64,000 bases of DNA from an uncultured Acetatifactor sp. (GCA_910586775.1 CAJUJN010000019.1:1-64000); one strand, 5' to 3'; numbered from the stretch's first letter, positions 44,397-54,330 are shown. Notes: generated by a model not told the origin, from the letters alone. Translations and numbers: made by a program.

Positions 44397-45350
44397 TTAG
44401 CCTTTTATGCCGCCCTGATACGTAATACCGTCTACCAGGTATTCCTCCCCGTACAGGAAGATCAGAAGGCTGGGCACCATGTAAATCGTAGCCACCGCAA
44501 ATGCCAGCCCGATTTCCCCTGCGTTAATCTTGCTGAGGAATACCGACAGCGGATGGGTCTCCGCATCGGTAAGCAGAATCAGCGGCTGTTCCACCATATT
44601 CCAGTAGTCAATAAATACCAGAATGGCTGCGGAGCATATGGCTCCTTTACACAGGGGCATACATATTCTCCGGTAAATCTGCCACTCTCCCGCGCCGTCT
44701 ATCTGCGCCGCCTCCATCACCGACTCCGGAATCCTGCGCATGAACTTGGTCAACAGAAATACCGCAAAGGGTGACATGATACCCGGCAGCCAGATGGCCC
44801 AGTTCGTGTCCAGAAGATTCAGCCAGTCACTGACCAGGTAGTTCGGCACCAGCGTCACCTGATAGGGCATCAGCATCAGTATAATATACATGAAAAAAAT
44901 AATTTCCCTGATCCTTCCCCTGTATCTGGCAAAGCCATAAGATGCCAGCGATGCGATGAGCAGCTGGAATATCACGACAGGCGCCACCAGTATAACGGAA
45001 TTCCAGAATTTCAGCAGATACTCCGGGCTTTTGAACAGCACCGTATTATACTGGCTGAAGGAAACCATATCGGGAATAAATTTCAGATTCACCTTTTCCG
45101 CTATGTAGACCTTTCCGCCGTTGGCATCGGTGGCAAACACGGAGCCATAGTTCGCCGATATCTCGGATGCGGCCATAAAGGAATTGGTAATCGTCAGTAC
45201 GATAGGCATCAGGAAGAGGATGGCAAAGGCGGCCGCCACTATTGTGGCCAGTCCGATCTTTACTGTCTGCAGCCGCTTCTTGCGCTTCGCCGCCAGACGG
45301 TCCTGCGCCGCCAGGTCTTCCCAGTTCTCTGACGTCTTTGCTTTTTTCAT
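44397..45350 (-). CDS. Sugar ABC transporter permease, MalG type
   Basis: A 317-residue permease with six helices after a basic N-terminus. The EAA-type coupling motif is in ESVMEAAQIDGAGEWQIYRRI, followed by a MPLCKGA turn. TNSFMAASEI is the usual first loop. It overlaps the MalF-type permease gene by 4 bp, so translation is coupled. No dedicated ATPase is nearby; a shared MsmX/UgpC-like ATPase encoded elsewhere is the normal solution in Firmicutes. Confidence 0.93.
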   Translation of the reverse strand: MKKAKTSENWEDLAAQDRLAAKRKKRLQTVKIGLATIVAAAFAILFLMPIVLTITNSFMAASEISANYGSVFATDANGGKVYIAEKVNLKFIPDMVSFSQYNTVLFKSPEYLLKFWNSVILVAPVVIFQLLIASLASYGFARYRGRIREIIFFMYIILMLMPYQVTLVPNYLVSDWLNLLDTNWAIWLPGIMSPFAVFLLTKFMRRIPESVMEAAQIDGAGEWQIYRRICMPLCKGAICSAAILVFIDYWNMVEQPLILLTDAETHPLSVFLSKINAGEIGLAFAVATIYMVPSLLIFLYGEEYLVDGITYQGGIKG

Positions 45351-46276
45351 CCCTCCACATCCTTTCCGAAATAATTTTCCGCGATAAACAGGATTCCTAT
45401 CAGCACAATCATCACCAGTGACATCAGTATGGCAGCCGCCGACAATGTCTGATAATCCAGCGATTTGAACTTATTGTTCATAAAATGCTGGAGCGTATAG
45501 ATGGAATCATAAGGATAATCCCCTGTCAGCAGATAGACTTCGCGGAATATCTTAAAGGAATTGATCAGGGACATAATCGTCACAAACAGAAGTGAGGAAG
45601 ACAGGTACCTGATCTTAATATGGAAGAAAGTCTGCAGCGGTGTGGCGCTCTCCAGCCTCGCCACCTCCAGGATATCTTTCGGAATACTCGCCAGAGCCGC
45701 CATAAATAAAATCATATTATAGCCCAGATTCTTCCATAAAAACAAAATAACAATTACCACAAGTGCGTAATCAGATTTCATCCAGTCAATCTTACTGCCG
45801 CCCAGATCCACCAGAATCTCATTTATAGCGCCATTATAGTGGAACAGCACCTGCCAGATCAGCACGATGGAAGCCACCGGCACCATCATGGGACTCAGGA
45901 AAAAGGTTCTGAACTGGCTCCTGAAAGGCAGCTTGGCCTCCAGCACAATGGCCAGCAGCAGAGAGAGCACTACTGCCAACGGCACCGCCACCGCAGAGAA
46001 CATGAACGTATTATGTACTGCCCTGCGGTATGCCGTATTGTCTATGATACTCTTAAAATTATCCAGAAAAACGAAATTAGCACTGATGGGATTGTCTACC
46101 AGCGAATAATATATAACCACCATAAAAGGCAGTATAAAAAACATCATCACCCCCAGAAAGCTGGGAGCGATATACGCCCCCGAACTTATTTTCAATCTGC
46201 GGGTCCTCCGGGTGGTCCTGATGTGATTTTCCAGTTCCGGCGCCTTCCTGCGCCTCTCTTTTAGCTTCTTGCCCAT
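45347..46276 (-). CDS. Sugar ABC transporter permease, MalF/UgpA type
   Basis: A 309-residue permease with six helices after a basic leader. The coupling motif appears as IPKDILEVARLESATPLQTF, and PSFLGVMMFFILPFMVVIYYS is the typical first helix. The ATG at 46276 has GAGG at good spacing; an ATG four codons upstream has none. The gene lies 26 bp downstream of the first binding-protein gene and overlaps the MalG-type gene by 4 bp. Confidence 0.92.
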   Translation of the reverse strand: MGKKLKERRRKAPELENHIRTTRRTRRLKISSGAYIAPSFLGVMMFFILPFMVVIYYSLVDNPISANFVFLDNFKSIIDNTAYRRAVHNTFMFSAVAVPLAVVLSLLLAIVLEAKLPFRSQFRTFFLSPMMVPVASIVLIWQVLFHYNGAINEILVDLGGSKIDWMKSDYALVVIVILFLWKNLGYNMILFMAALASIPKDILEVARLESATPLQTFFHIKIRYLSSSLLFVTIMSLINSFKIFREVYLLTGDYPYDSIYTLQHFMNNKFKSLDYQTLSAAAILMSLVMIVLIGILFIAENYFGKDVEG

Positions 46277-46302
46277 TTTCATCCTCATTTCAGATGTATT
46301 GC

Positions 46303-48603
46303 CTATCTTGTCTCGCTCACATAGATATTGACACGGTTCTGGATAACGCCTGCCACTTCATCCACCGACTTCTGTCCCTTGAAGAATGCTTCCGCCTCCT
46401 CATTGATGATCTTCGAAATTTCGTCGTCACCGTTATAGGATACGGGCTTTGCCACATTCATCAGCTCCATCACCCTGTCCACTTCCTCCTGGGTTGCCAG
46501 GCGGTATGTGTAACTCCATCCATCCTCATAACCTATGGAAGAGGCTCCTTCGCTGATAACGGGCTCTCCGTTTTCATCCTTCAGGATTTCCCCGTTCTCG
46601 TCCGTGATATATTCCGGAGTCACTGCCTTCTCCGCCATCTCATTCAGTCTGGATTTCAGGGTTGGAAATCCACTGTAAAAACGATCATTATTTTTTTCTG
46701 TCAAAAGGCTTTCCAGGAATTCCCAGGCACCGTCCTTTTTCTCCGACTTGGTAGTGATGGCATATGCTTCATTTGCGGAAAGCGCATGACCGCCCTGACC
46801 GTCAACCGTAGGGAAGCCTATACAGTTGTAATCTCCCTGAAAAATCTCGTTATACATCTGAAGCTGATTGAAATCGTAAATATAAGCATTAGATAAGAGA
46901 ACCTCTCCGTTCTGGATTCTGGCAGGCTCGGAATCCCTTTCATCTTCATAGTTTACCTCATCCGGGAAGCGGTTTACAAACTCAAGGATATTCTTGAATC
47001 CGTCCGTGTCAAAACTGCATTCCCCGGTCTCCCAGTTAATGAACGCATCCTCATTGAACATCATGGCCGCCTGGAGAATCGCCTGCTTGGAAGCACTGTC
47101 GAAAAGCTCCGCATCCGGGTGCTCATTTGCCAGGGCAATCAGCTGCTCCAGTGTCCATCCGCTCCCGGTCCCCACCATATCGGCACTGCCGATTACGGTC
47201 TGCATGCTGAAATACGCAGGAATGCTCAGAAGCTTGCCGTTGTAGGTATAAGCACTTAATATATTTTGCACAAAATCGTCACGGTTCAGCTTACTGCTCT
47301 TTTCCAGATAAGGGCTTAAGTCCTCCAACACATCCTTCGCCGCCAGCGGGGCGACATTTAAATTGGATAAATCAATCATGTCCGGGCAGTTGCTGGAGGT
47401 AATATCATTATTCAGGTTTGCCAGCGCATCAGACCATGTATTCTCGTTAATATTGTTATAGTCCACATAATCCTTAACAGAGATATGGTACTTGTCATTG
47501 GCCTTGTTAAACTTCACCGCCTTGGACTGCAGGGTATAGGAGCCGCCCATGGTGGCAACCAGAATGGTTTCCTTCTGAGGCACTTCCTCAGCTTTCTTCT
47601 TCGTCAGCATTGCCACACCGCTGTCATTGTTCTCCCAATCCTCAATGACGGCAATAATCCTTCCGTCCTCCATCTGACCAAACTTTCTCACATTGTTACC
47701 GTTGATATCACTGTCCAGCCAGTCAAACAGATGTTCTTTTTCCTTCTTTCCCAGATCATAACCGTAGAGAGACGTACCATCGCTCAGCAGGAAATCATAC
47801 TCTGTCCCGGCAGTAAAACCGTTATTTCGCGTAACACCTTCATAGGCCTGACCCGCCTTCTTACCTTCGAAATCTATTTCACACAGGGTGTATGTACTGC
47901 TGTTGCCGTCGTAATTGCTGTATCCCATGTACATCTTGCCGTCCTTGCCGCAGGCCAGGGAATCAATCCAGGTATTCCCGCCGCCTTCCATGGAAACAGT
48001 ACCCTGTCTGTTGCCTTCCTCATCGAAGAGCCATACCTGGCTGTCACCGGCGACATAAAGCCTTCCCTCACCGTCCACCGCAAATGTATCCACATAGGAA
48101 TCTCCCACCAGATCCGATATATCATTGGCAAAAACCTGTTTTCCTGACACATCAAACCTGGCCAGCATCTCTTTGGACTCGCTGTAGTCCTCATTATAGG
48201 AATACATGATGGCATACATGCTGCCATCCTCCGCAAACCTGCCTCTGCTGATATTCTGATTGCCGCCCTCCTCCAGCCAGGTAATGGGGGTGGAAGTCAC
48301 ACTCTGATCCTCCAGAGAATATCTGCAGATATTCTGACTGCTCTCGCCGGTCTCCTCATCCCAGCTATAGGACAGATAGTAGAGATTCTCTCCCACTATC
48401 TGTACGTCATAGTAATTCACATTCTCCTCGTCAATGGTAATGAATTCAGGCACATAGGCCCATTCTTTCGCCTGTGCAGCGTCACCGGAATCGCCTGACT
48501 TTCCGCACGCCGCCATGGAAAACGCTGTCACGGCAACAAGCGTCACCGCCGCAGTACGCCTGAGTATTGAAATCCGTAAATCTCCTGTATACCCTTTTTT
48601 CAT
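46303..48603 (-). CDS. Lipoprotein: propeller-like N-terminal region and sugar-binding-protein region (paralogue 1)
   Basis: A 766-residue lipoprotein whose signal peptide ends in the lipobox MAAC. Residues about 45-345 carry repeated blade-like units (YDVQIVGENLYYLSYSW, GRFAEDGSMYAIMYSYNED, TFAVDGEGRLYVAGDSQVW, SLACGKDGKMYMGYSNYDG), a probable beta-propeller. About 355-766 form a solute-binding-protein region (AVKFNKANDKYHISVKDY, NNDITSSNCPDMIDLSN, NEAYAITTKSEKKDGAWEFL). The C-terminal FFKGQKSVDEVAGVIQNR is shared with the second paralogue. The acidic linker of the paralogue is missing here. As first gene of the operon, next to both permeases, it is the likelier delivery protein. The ligand is unknown. 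Confidence 0.88.
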   Translation of the reverse strand: MKKGYTGDLRISILRRTAAVTLVAVTAFSMAACGKSGDSGDAAQAKEWAYVPEFITIDEENVNYYDVQIVGENLYYLSYSWDEETGESSQNICRYSLEDQSVTSTPITWLEEGGNQNISRGRFAEDGSMYAIMYSYNEDYSESKEMLARFDVSGKQVFANDISDLVGDSYVDTFAVDGEGRLYVAGDSQVWLFDEEGNRQGTVSMEGGGNTWIDSLACGKDGKMYMGYSNYDGNSSTYTLCEIDFEGKKAGQAYEGVTRNNGFTAGTEYDFLLSDGTSLYGYDLGKKEKEHLFDWLDSDINGNNVRKFGQMEDGRIIAVIEDWENNDSGVAMLTKKKAEEVPQKETILVATMGGSYTLQSKAVKFNKANDKYHISVKDYVDYNNINENTWSDALANLNNDITSSNCPDMIDLSNLNVAPLAAKDVLEDLSPYLEKSSKLNRDDFVQNILSAYTYNGKLLSIPAYFSMQTVIGSADMVGTGSGWTLEQLIALANEHPDAELFDSASKQAILQAAMMFNEDAFINWETGECSFDTDGFKNILEFVNRFPDEVNYEDERDSEPARIQNGEVLLSNAYIYDFNQLQMYNEIFQGDYNCIGFPTVDGQGGHALSANEAYAITTKSEKKDGAWEFLESLLTEKNNDRFYSGFPTLKSRLNEMAEKAVTPEYITDENGEILKDENGEPVISEGASSIGYEDGWSYTYRLATQEEVDRVMELMNVAKPVSYNGDDEISKIINEEAEAFFKGQKSVDEVAGVIQNRVNIYVSETR

Positions 48604-48775
48604 TCTATATCACAATCCTTCCTGCCATTAATTGTACGGCCGATTTATCTGCTGCCGTACGGCAAAACTGAAGCATCCTTTCTTCTCTGCCGGATAAGAA
48701 AATCATCCCCGGGTAATATCCGCTTCTCTTCAAAAGAAAATACCCAATACACAGCCTTCTCGATGCTACATATTG

Positions 48776-48784
48776 AGTATATCA
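48776..48784 (-). promoter_or_regulatory. Extended -10 promoter of the transport cluster
   Basis: Minus strand TGATATACT: a TG-extended -10 about 170 bp before the first gene of the cluster. No clear -35; an activator may be needed. The remainder of 48604-48861 shows nothing else. Confidence 0.45.
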
Positions 48785-48861
48785 CACTATTTCAAAAATG
48801 CACCTTAAGATTTTATGAATTACAGAAAAATATTAGCTAAAATTGCAATAATTTCGTAACG

Positions 48862-49653
48862 TTATTTAACCCTGATGTAATATTTGCGCAGTTCCCGAAT
48901 CCGCTTCCTGTAACGCAGCATACTTCCGAGATGATTATAGAACCAGAAGCCATCCACCAGCAGGTTGTTGGCCCTGCCGATCTTCTGCTTTGTCGTCTTC
49001 CCGTAATATTCCCCGCCGCAGACACATGCCTCCTGTCCTTTCTCCTTCACCAGTCTTATCAAATCCGATTCGCAGGTAATATTTTTACAAAATTCCGTAT
49101 ATCCCAGTCCTATACAGCCTGCCTTATGGGCATCGCTGCCGCCGAAAACAGGCTTATTGTGCATCTGGGCAATTGCCAACGCCCCGGCATTGCTCTCGGG
49201 CGACTCACATGCATTGAAACCTTCCACAAAATCAAATTCATCCATCACTGCCATCTGATTGCGGTGTGTAAGAGTATTCATGATACTCAGGTATTTCTCC
49301 CCGCAGGGATGCGCCGGTCCCAGGATACCGCCGTTTTTATGGACTATGTCTATCAGGAACTGCACCGGAAGCCCTCTCAGCTCCAGTATCTTCAGTTTCA
49401 CATTTTCCGGCATGACCACAAGGATATGGCCTGCGTCAATGGTATCGTACTCCACGCCCTTCAGTACCAGAAAACCGCAGTCCCTGCCCTCTTCCCTCAC
49501 CTTTTTCCATACGCGGTATCCTTTATAGGAATCATGGTCGGTGACAAGCATCCCGTCAAACCCCTTGCCTTTCAGTGCGGCAGCAAATTCCTCAATGGGC
49601 ACCTTGCCGTCCAGCGAGCCTTCCTTCGTGTGACAATGCATATCAAATCTCAT
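48862..49653 (-). CDS. PHP-domain metal-dependent phosphoesterase
   Basis: A 263-residue protein of the PHP superfamily, distinct from the HisJ-type one at 35663. Motifs: FDMHCHTKEGS, VTDHDSYKGY, LGPAHPCGEKY and GGSDAHKAG. Such proteins hydrolyse phosphate esters, including 3'-phosphoadenosine-type and nucleoside diphosphates in some subgroups; the substrate here is unknown. The ribosome site AAAGGA is 11 bp from the ATG. It lies upstream of the transport cluster on the same strand, but a promoter lies between. Confidence 0.83.
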   Translation of the reverse strand: MRFDMHCHTKEGSLDGKVPIEEFAAALKGKGFDGMLVTDHDSYKGYRVWKKVREEGRDCGFLVLKGVEYDTIDAGHILVVMPENVKLKILELRGLPVQFLIDIVHKNGGILGPAHPCGEKYLSIMNTLTHRNQMAVMDEFDFVEGFNACESPESNAGALAIAQMHNKPVFGGSDAHKAGCIGLGYTEFCKNITCESDLIRLVKEKGQEACVCGGEYYGKTTKQKIGRANNLLVDGFWFYNHLGSMLRYRKRIRELRKYYIRVK

Positions 49654-49776
49654 TTTTCATGTTGTCCTTTCCTTTTCCGGTTATACACGCCATGGGAACT
49701 GCCGCATTTCCTTAGTTTGCTCCGCCGGAATCTCCGCTTTTCCATAGAATTTTTCCATAAATTGATAACTGTTCCC

Positions 49777-52700
49777 TCAATCCACGCTCTTTAAAGATTC
49801 CGTCATGCTGATTCCTTCCAGCTTGCCTCCCATTGCCTGATTCACGCCCCAGGCGAACACCATGGTCAGCAGCCCGCTGTACAGATAGCTCACCGGCTTC
49901 ACATATATGGCAAAGGACATCAGATCCACCTTAATCTCGTTCATGACGAAGGCGTGCAGCAGACGGCCCAATCCCAGGCCCAGCAGCATGCCCAGACCCG
50001 TCAGTATGATATTTTCCCGGAAGACATAGGCGGCCGTCTCTCTCTTATAGAAACCCAGAACCTTGATGGTGGCGATTTCCCGCACCCGCTCTGTGATATT
50101 GATATTGGTCAGGTTGTAGAGCACGATAAATGCCAGTCCCGCCGCGCAGAGGATGACCACCACCACGATGATATTCAGGCTGGCCATCATATTGCCTATC
50201 CGCTCCATGAAATCCTGATTCACCGTCACATTTGCCACCTGTTCCAGTTTCATCAGCTCTGCCGATATCTCGTGGGCCGAGACACCCTGAAGGGACGTAT
50301 CCTCTGACGGCTCTCCCGCCAGGTTCAGGTATACCGTCCTTCTGTCCGGCTCCTCCCCGGTCAGTTCTCTCCAGGTATCCTCCGAAATATGAACGTAATT
50401 ATAGATATAATTCTCGTATACACCGGACACTTCTACTTCCATGGTTCGCAGATTCTCGTCTCTCAGAGTTATCATGTCACCGATTTTCACATTGTAATCC
50501 TCTGACAGACGATTGGAAATAACTGCCTTCCCCGGACCCGGATAGGCCACTGCTTCCCCTCCGGAAGTGTGCAGATTCAGGAAGGGTGCCATGCCCTCTT
50601 CTGTACCTGCCACCAGATAGACCGACTTTGTCCCGCTGTCCGCCACGAAATCCATATTTTTCTCCATGGCAAAGGTATATGCTTTCACCCCGGAGGCTTT
50701 CTTCTCTTCAAGGGATTCTTCCAGACTCTCGTCCGCCGCCTCTTTCAGGGAAATGCTGATATCTACGGTCTGTATCTCCCGGAACTGCTTTGTCGCCACA
50801 TCGGCGATGGAATCCTTGATGCCGAAGCCCGTCACCAACAGCGCCGTACAGCCGCTGATTCCCACTACCATCATAAACAGCCGCTTCTTATACCGGAAAA
50901 TATTCCGCATGGAAACCTTGCGCAGAAAGCCGAGCCGCTTCCATACAAAGGGAATGTGTTCCAGGAAAACCCGCTTTCCCGCCTTCGGCGCTTTTGGCCG
51001 CATCAGCGCTGCCGCCACCTGCTTCAACTCCATCCGGCAGGACAGCCATGTAGTGCCGATGGAGCATAAAAGGGATACGGTCAGGGAAATAGCCGCCATC
51101 TTCCAGTCAAAAACATAGAAAATGGGGTCCGCCTGGTACATCATGCCGTAGCAGAACCAGATAATCTTCGGAAAGCCCCAGGTTCCCGCAAGGAAACCGA
51201 AGACACACCCGCCCAGTGCCGCCAGACCGGAATAGATCATAAACTTAGACATAATGGTGCCTTCCCCATAACCCAGGGCCTTGAGCACGCCGATCTGGGT
51301 GCGCTGTTCCTCCACCATCCGGTTCATGGTGGTGATACATACCAGCGCCGCCACCAAAAAGAAGAACGCGGGAAAAATGTTGGCAATTCCTTCTATAATA
51401 TTAGAGTCATTCTCGAAACACACATAGCCGATATTGGTATCCCTGCCCAGCACGTACACATCCGGCGCCTCCAACTCCGCCAGCGTCTGCTCCGCATCTT
51501 CCAGCTCTCTCTCCGCATCCGCCACCTGGGTGTCGAATTCCTTCCGGGCATCCTCATATTCCTTCAGTCCGTCCTCATACTCCTTTTTCCCGTTCTCCAG
51601 CTCCGCCTCCTTCTCCGCCAGAGTATTCCGGCCCTCCTCCAGTTCTTTCCGGCCGTCGGCAATTGCCTTTTCGCCCTCGGCCAGCTCGTCCTTCGCCTCC
51701 GCAATCGCCTTACGCCCGTCCGCAATCTCCCATTTTGCCTCCGCAAGGGCTGCCTGTCCGTCCGCAATCTGCTGCTTTGCCTCCGCTATAGCCAGCCAGC
51801 CGCTGTTCAGCTGCTGCTCGGACTGGGCAATCTGCTGCTTTGCCTCCTCCAGCTGCTGTTCCCCTTCTGCCAGCTGTGCCTCACGCTCCGCCAGCTGTGC
51901 CTGGTAATCCGCCAACGTCTGCTCGCCTCTCTCAATCAGGGCAGCCGCCACATCATAGGCTTCCCCGGAAATCTCCCCGCTATCCACCTTCGCCTGAAGC
52001 TCTGCCTTCTGTTGTGCCAGATTCTGAGACTGGGTCTCTATCTGGGTCTTCCCCTCGGTAATCAGCAGTTTCATGGTGTCCACGTAACTGCTTTTGCTCC
52101 GCAGCTCCGCTTTCCCGTCCGACAGCTGCCGCTCCGCGCTTCTCAGATTCACCTCGTTGCTGTCAACCAGGCGCTTCGCCTCCGCAAGCTCCGCCTCCTT
52201 CTCTGCGATGATGACTTCTCCCTGGTCCATCTCCGCTTCCTTCCCGGCGATGGTAACCTTCGCTTTGGCAATCTCCGCATCCTTCTCCCAAAGGGTTGCT
52301 TCGCCTTCCTCCAGTTCCTGTCTGGCGTCCGCCAGCTGTCTGACGCCCTCCTCTATCTGAGCGCCAGCCTCCTCCAGCGTTTCCAAAGCATCCGCCAGTT
52401 CTCTTTCCCCTTCCGCTTCTTTCTGTTCCAGCTCATTGCGGCCCTCTGCTATCTGCTCCTGTATCTCTTCCTGAATGCGCCCGTATCTCACAAGGGCTTC
52501 CTTTTCTGTCAGGCTCTCCCAGGAAATCTTCCTGTCTTCTATAAAAGTATTGTATCCTTCGCTGTAAAGTTCGTAATCCTGATCAAATTTTACATATATT
52601 TCCGTAAAGTAATCCGTGTTGAAGCCCTCCGGCATCAGACAGGCAAAACCTGCCAGCCGCCCTGTGCCCAGGGAAGTATTTCCCCTTTCATACTGCAGGT

Positions 52701-53241
52701 AAAGCGGGGACTGGACCAGTCCCACCAAAGTATATTCCCTGTACGCAAAATGCTCCAGGTCCTCCTCTTCATTGTCCTCCGAGAGGTAAATCGTGCTACC
52801 AATGTCACCCTTCCCGAACATGCTGCTGTCCGCCACGCACTCATTAGCCTCCTGGGGCATCCTGCCGGAGACCAGCTTCAGGGTATTCAGCTCCTCCGTA
52901 ATGCTGTAAGTCTTCACCACCCCCTGGCTTCCGTCCTCCAGCCGGTAGAGGATGTCAAAAGACACGGAGCCTTCTGCCGCTGCCACATCCTTCGCTCCGG
53001 CGAGAGCATCCACATTTTCCTGGTCGAACCCCAGGGTGGAAGCCAGACGGAAATCATAGAAACCGTAATGGTTCAGATACCCTCTGACCGTAGCCAGCAT
53101 GGCCTCCTTGGTCACCTTCAGGCCTGCAAAAAATCCCACACCCAGAGCAATGATGGCAAAAATCGCCATAAAACGCCCAAGGCTCGACTTAATTTCCCTG
53201 AATGTGGTTTTTCTGATCTCCCGCATGCCTTTCTTTCCCAT
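49777..53241 (-). CDS. Giant FtsX/MacB-type ABC permease with a long coiled coil
   Basis: A 1154-residue permease. The first helix (MAIFAIIALGVGFFAGLKVT) leads into an extracellular domain. A heptad-rich region of about 330 residues (about 255-590) follows with repeats such as LAEGEQQLEEAKQQIAQSE and IADGRKAIAEAKDELAEGE. Then come an FtsX-type helical bundle (about 610-740), a second extracellular domain (about 790-1000) and three final helices (about 1020-1150). FtsX permeases with coiled-coil insertions occur in Firmicutes for envelope or antimicrobial-peptide functions. GGGAG precedes the ATG. Its ATPase is encoded 117 bp upstream. Confidence 0.88.
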   Translation of the reverse strand: MGKKGMREIRKTTFREIKSSLGRFMAIFAIIALGVGFFAGLKVTKEAMLATVRGYLNHYGFYDFRLASTLGFDQENVDALAGAKDVAAAEGSVSFDILYRLEDGSQGVVKTYSITEELNTLKLVSGRMPQEANECVADSSMFGKGDIGSTIYLSEDNEEEDLEHFAYREYTLVGLVQSPLYLQYERGNTSLGTGRLAGFACLMPEGFNTDYFTEIYVKFDQDYELYSEGYNTFIEDRKISWESLTEKEALVRYGRIQEEIQEQIAEGRNELEQKEAEGERELADALETLEEAGAQIEEGVRQLADARQELEEGEATLWEKDAEIAKAKVTIAGKEAEMDQGEVIIAEKEAELAEAKRLVDSNEVNLRSAERQLSDGKAELRSKSSYVDTMKLLITEGKTQIETQSQNLAQQKAELQAKVDSGEISGEAYDVAAALIERGEQTLADYQAQLAEREAQLAEGEQQLEEAKQQIAQSEQQLNSGWLAIAEAKQQIADGQAALAEAKWEIADGRKAIAEAKDELAEGEKAIADGRKELEEGRNTLAEKEAELENGKKEYEDGLKEYEDARKEFDTQVADAERELEDAEQTLAELEAPDVYVLGRDTNIGYVCFENDSNIIEGIANIFPAFFFLVAALVCITTMNRMVEEQRTQIGVLKALGYGEGTIMSKFMIYSGLAALGGCVFGFLAGTWGFPKIIWFCYGMMYQADPIFYVFDWKMAAISLTVSLLCSIGTTWLSCRMELKQVAAALMRPKAPKAGKRVFLEHIPFVWKRLGFLRKVSMRNIFRYKKRLFMMVVGISGCTALLVTGFGIKDSIADVATKQFREIQTVDISISLKEAADESLEESLEEKKASGVKAYTFAMEKNMDFVADSGTKSVYLVAGTEEGMAPFLNLHTSGGEAVAYPGPGKAVISNRLSEDYNVKIGDMITLRDENLRTMEVEVSGVYENYIYNYVHISEDTWRELTGEEPDRRTVYLNLAGEPSEDTSLQGVSAHEISAELMKLEQVANVTVNQDFMERIGNMMASLNIIVVVVILCAAGLAFIVLYNLTNINITERVREIATIKVLGFYKRETAAYVFRENIILTGLGMLLGLGLGRLLHAFVMNEIKVDLMSFAIYVKPVSYLYSGLLTMVFAWGVNQAMGGKLEGISMTESLKSVD

Positions 53242-53358
53242 CCGACTCTCCCGCTGCTTCTTTTTCTCCCCAAGGAACTGTCACAAAACCCCCCGTCCAT
53301 TTTCCAACATACCAACTACTCAATGACCTGGTGCAAGCCCGGTCAAGGGACTTCACAC

Positions 53359-54063
53359 TTACCATTCGATATCCGCCACATCCACAATCTCTTCATTTAA
53401 CACCATGTCCGCTATGGTACCGCTCTTCACGGTGATAATGCGGTCCGCCATGGCTGTCAGAGCCTGATTGTGTGTGATGACGATGACGGTCTTGCCCATC
53501 TCACGACAGGTACTCTGCAGAAGCCTCAGCACCGCCTTGCCTGTATTGTAGTCCAAAGCGCCCGTGGGCTCATCGCAGAGCAGCAGCTTGGGATTCTTTG
53601 CCAGCGCTCTGGCGATTGCCACCCTCTGCTGCTCCCCACCTGAAAGCTGCGCCGGGAAGTTGTTCATCCTCGCCTTCAGCCCCACCTGCTCCAGCACCGT
53701 GGCGGCATCCAGAGGGTTCTTGCATATCTGTGCCGCAAGCTCCACATTCTCCAGGGCTGTCAGGTTCTGAACCAGGTTGTAGAACTGGAATACAACCCCC
53801 ACATCATAGCGTCTGTAGGTAGTAAGCTGTTTTTTCTGAAAGGAAGACACCTCGTCCCCGTCCAGGAATACCTTCCCGCTGCTCAGGGTGTCCATACCGC
53901 CCAGAATATTCAAAATTGTAGTCTTTCCTGCGCCGGAGGCTCCTACAATGACACAGAATTCCCCCTTTTCGATTTCAAAATTCACATCGTGAAGGGCCTG
54001 GATTTCCACCTCACCCGTCTTATAGATCTTGTTTACGTCCTGAAAGCTTACGAAAGCGCTCAT
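53359..54063 (-). CDS. ABC transporter ATPase, LolD/MacB type
   Basis: A 234-residue ATPase. Walker A GASGAGKTT, Q-loop VFQFYNLVQNLTALEN, signature LSGGEQQRVAIARAL, Walker B LLLCDEPTGALD and the switch THNQAL are intact. TYRRYDVGVVFQ before the Q-loop is typical of LolD/MacB-type ATPases that work with FtsX permeases. The start at 54063 is the normal one for the family; the ribosome site is weak. A near-consensus promoter lies about 200 bp upstream. Confidence 0.94.
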   Translation of the reverse strand: MSAFVSFQDVNKIYKTGEVEIQALHDVNFEIEKGEFCVIVGASGAGKTTILNILGGMDTLSSGKVFLDGDEVSSFQKKQLTTYRRYDVGVVFQFYNLVQNLTALENVELAAQICKNPLDAATVLEQVGLKARMNNFPAQLSGGEQQRVAIARALAKNPKLLLCDEPTGALDYNTGKAVLRLLQSTCREMGKTVIVITHNQALTAMADRIITVKSGTIADMVLNEEIVDVADIEW

Positions 54064-54252
54064 ACTTATCCGTCCCGATCTGATATTTTCATTTGAGATA
54101 CAGCCTCTGAAAAAACCGAACCTTTTAAGTCCGGTCAGCCACATTTTAATACTCAAGACCGCCAGAATTTGCAAATCTGTCCAGGACGGACATATATGGC
54201 TGGCAGTCTTTCGTTTTAGTTAACTGCAAATTTCCTCTGTACACAATATAAT

Positions 54253-54282
54253 ATTATAACACAAAACCTTTTCATCTTCCAA
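54253..54282 (-). promoter_or_regulatory. Promoter of the ATPase-FtsX pair
   Basis: Minus strand: TTGGAA (54277-54282), 18-bp spacer, TATAAT (54253-54258) with TGT before it. Confidence 0.6.
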
Positions 54283-54288
54283 GCTTTT

Positions 54289-54297
54289 TGATATAAT
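54289..54297 (+). promoter_or_regulatory. Extended -10 promoter of the GT-C fusion gene
   Basis: TGATATAAT, 34 bp before the ATG. It partly faces the minus-strand promoter at 54253-54282, so the two divergent genes share about 45 bp of control region. Confidence 0.6.
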
Positions 54298-54330
54298 ATG
54301 AATTAAATTTATACAAACAGGAGATTACAT

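Noticed and set aside
52012..53400. Plus-strand open frame of 462 codons
   Set aside because: Antisense to the FtsX-type permease; Phe/Leu/Arg/Gln composition of a shadow frame.
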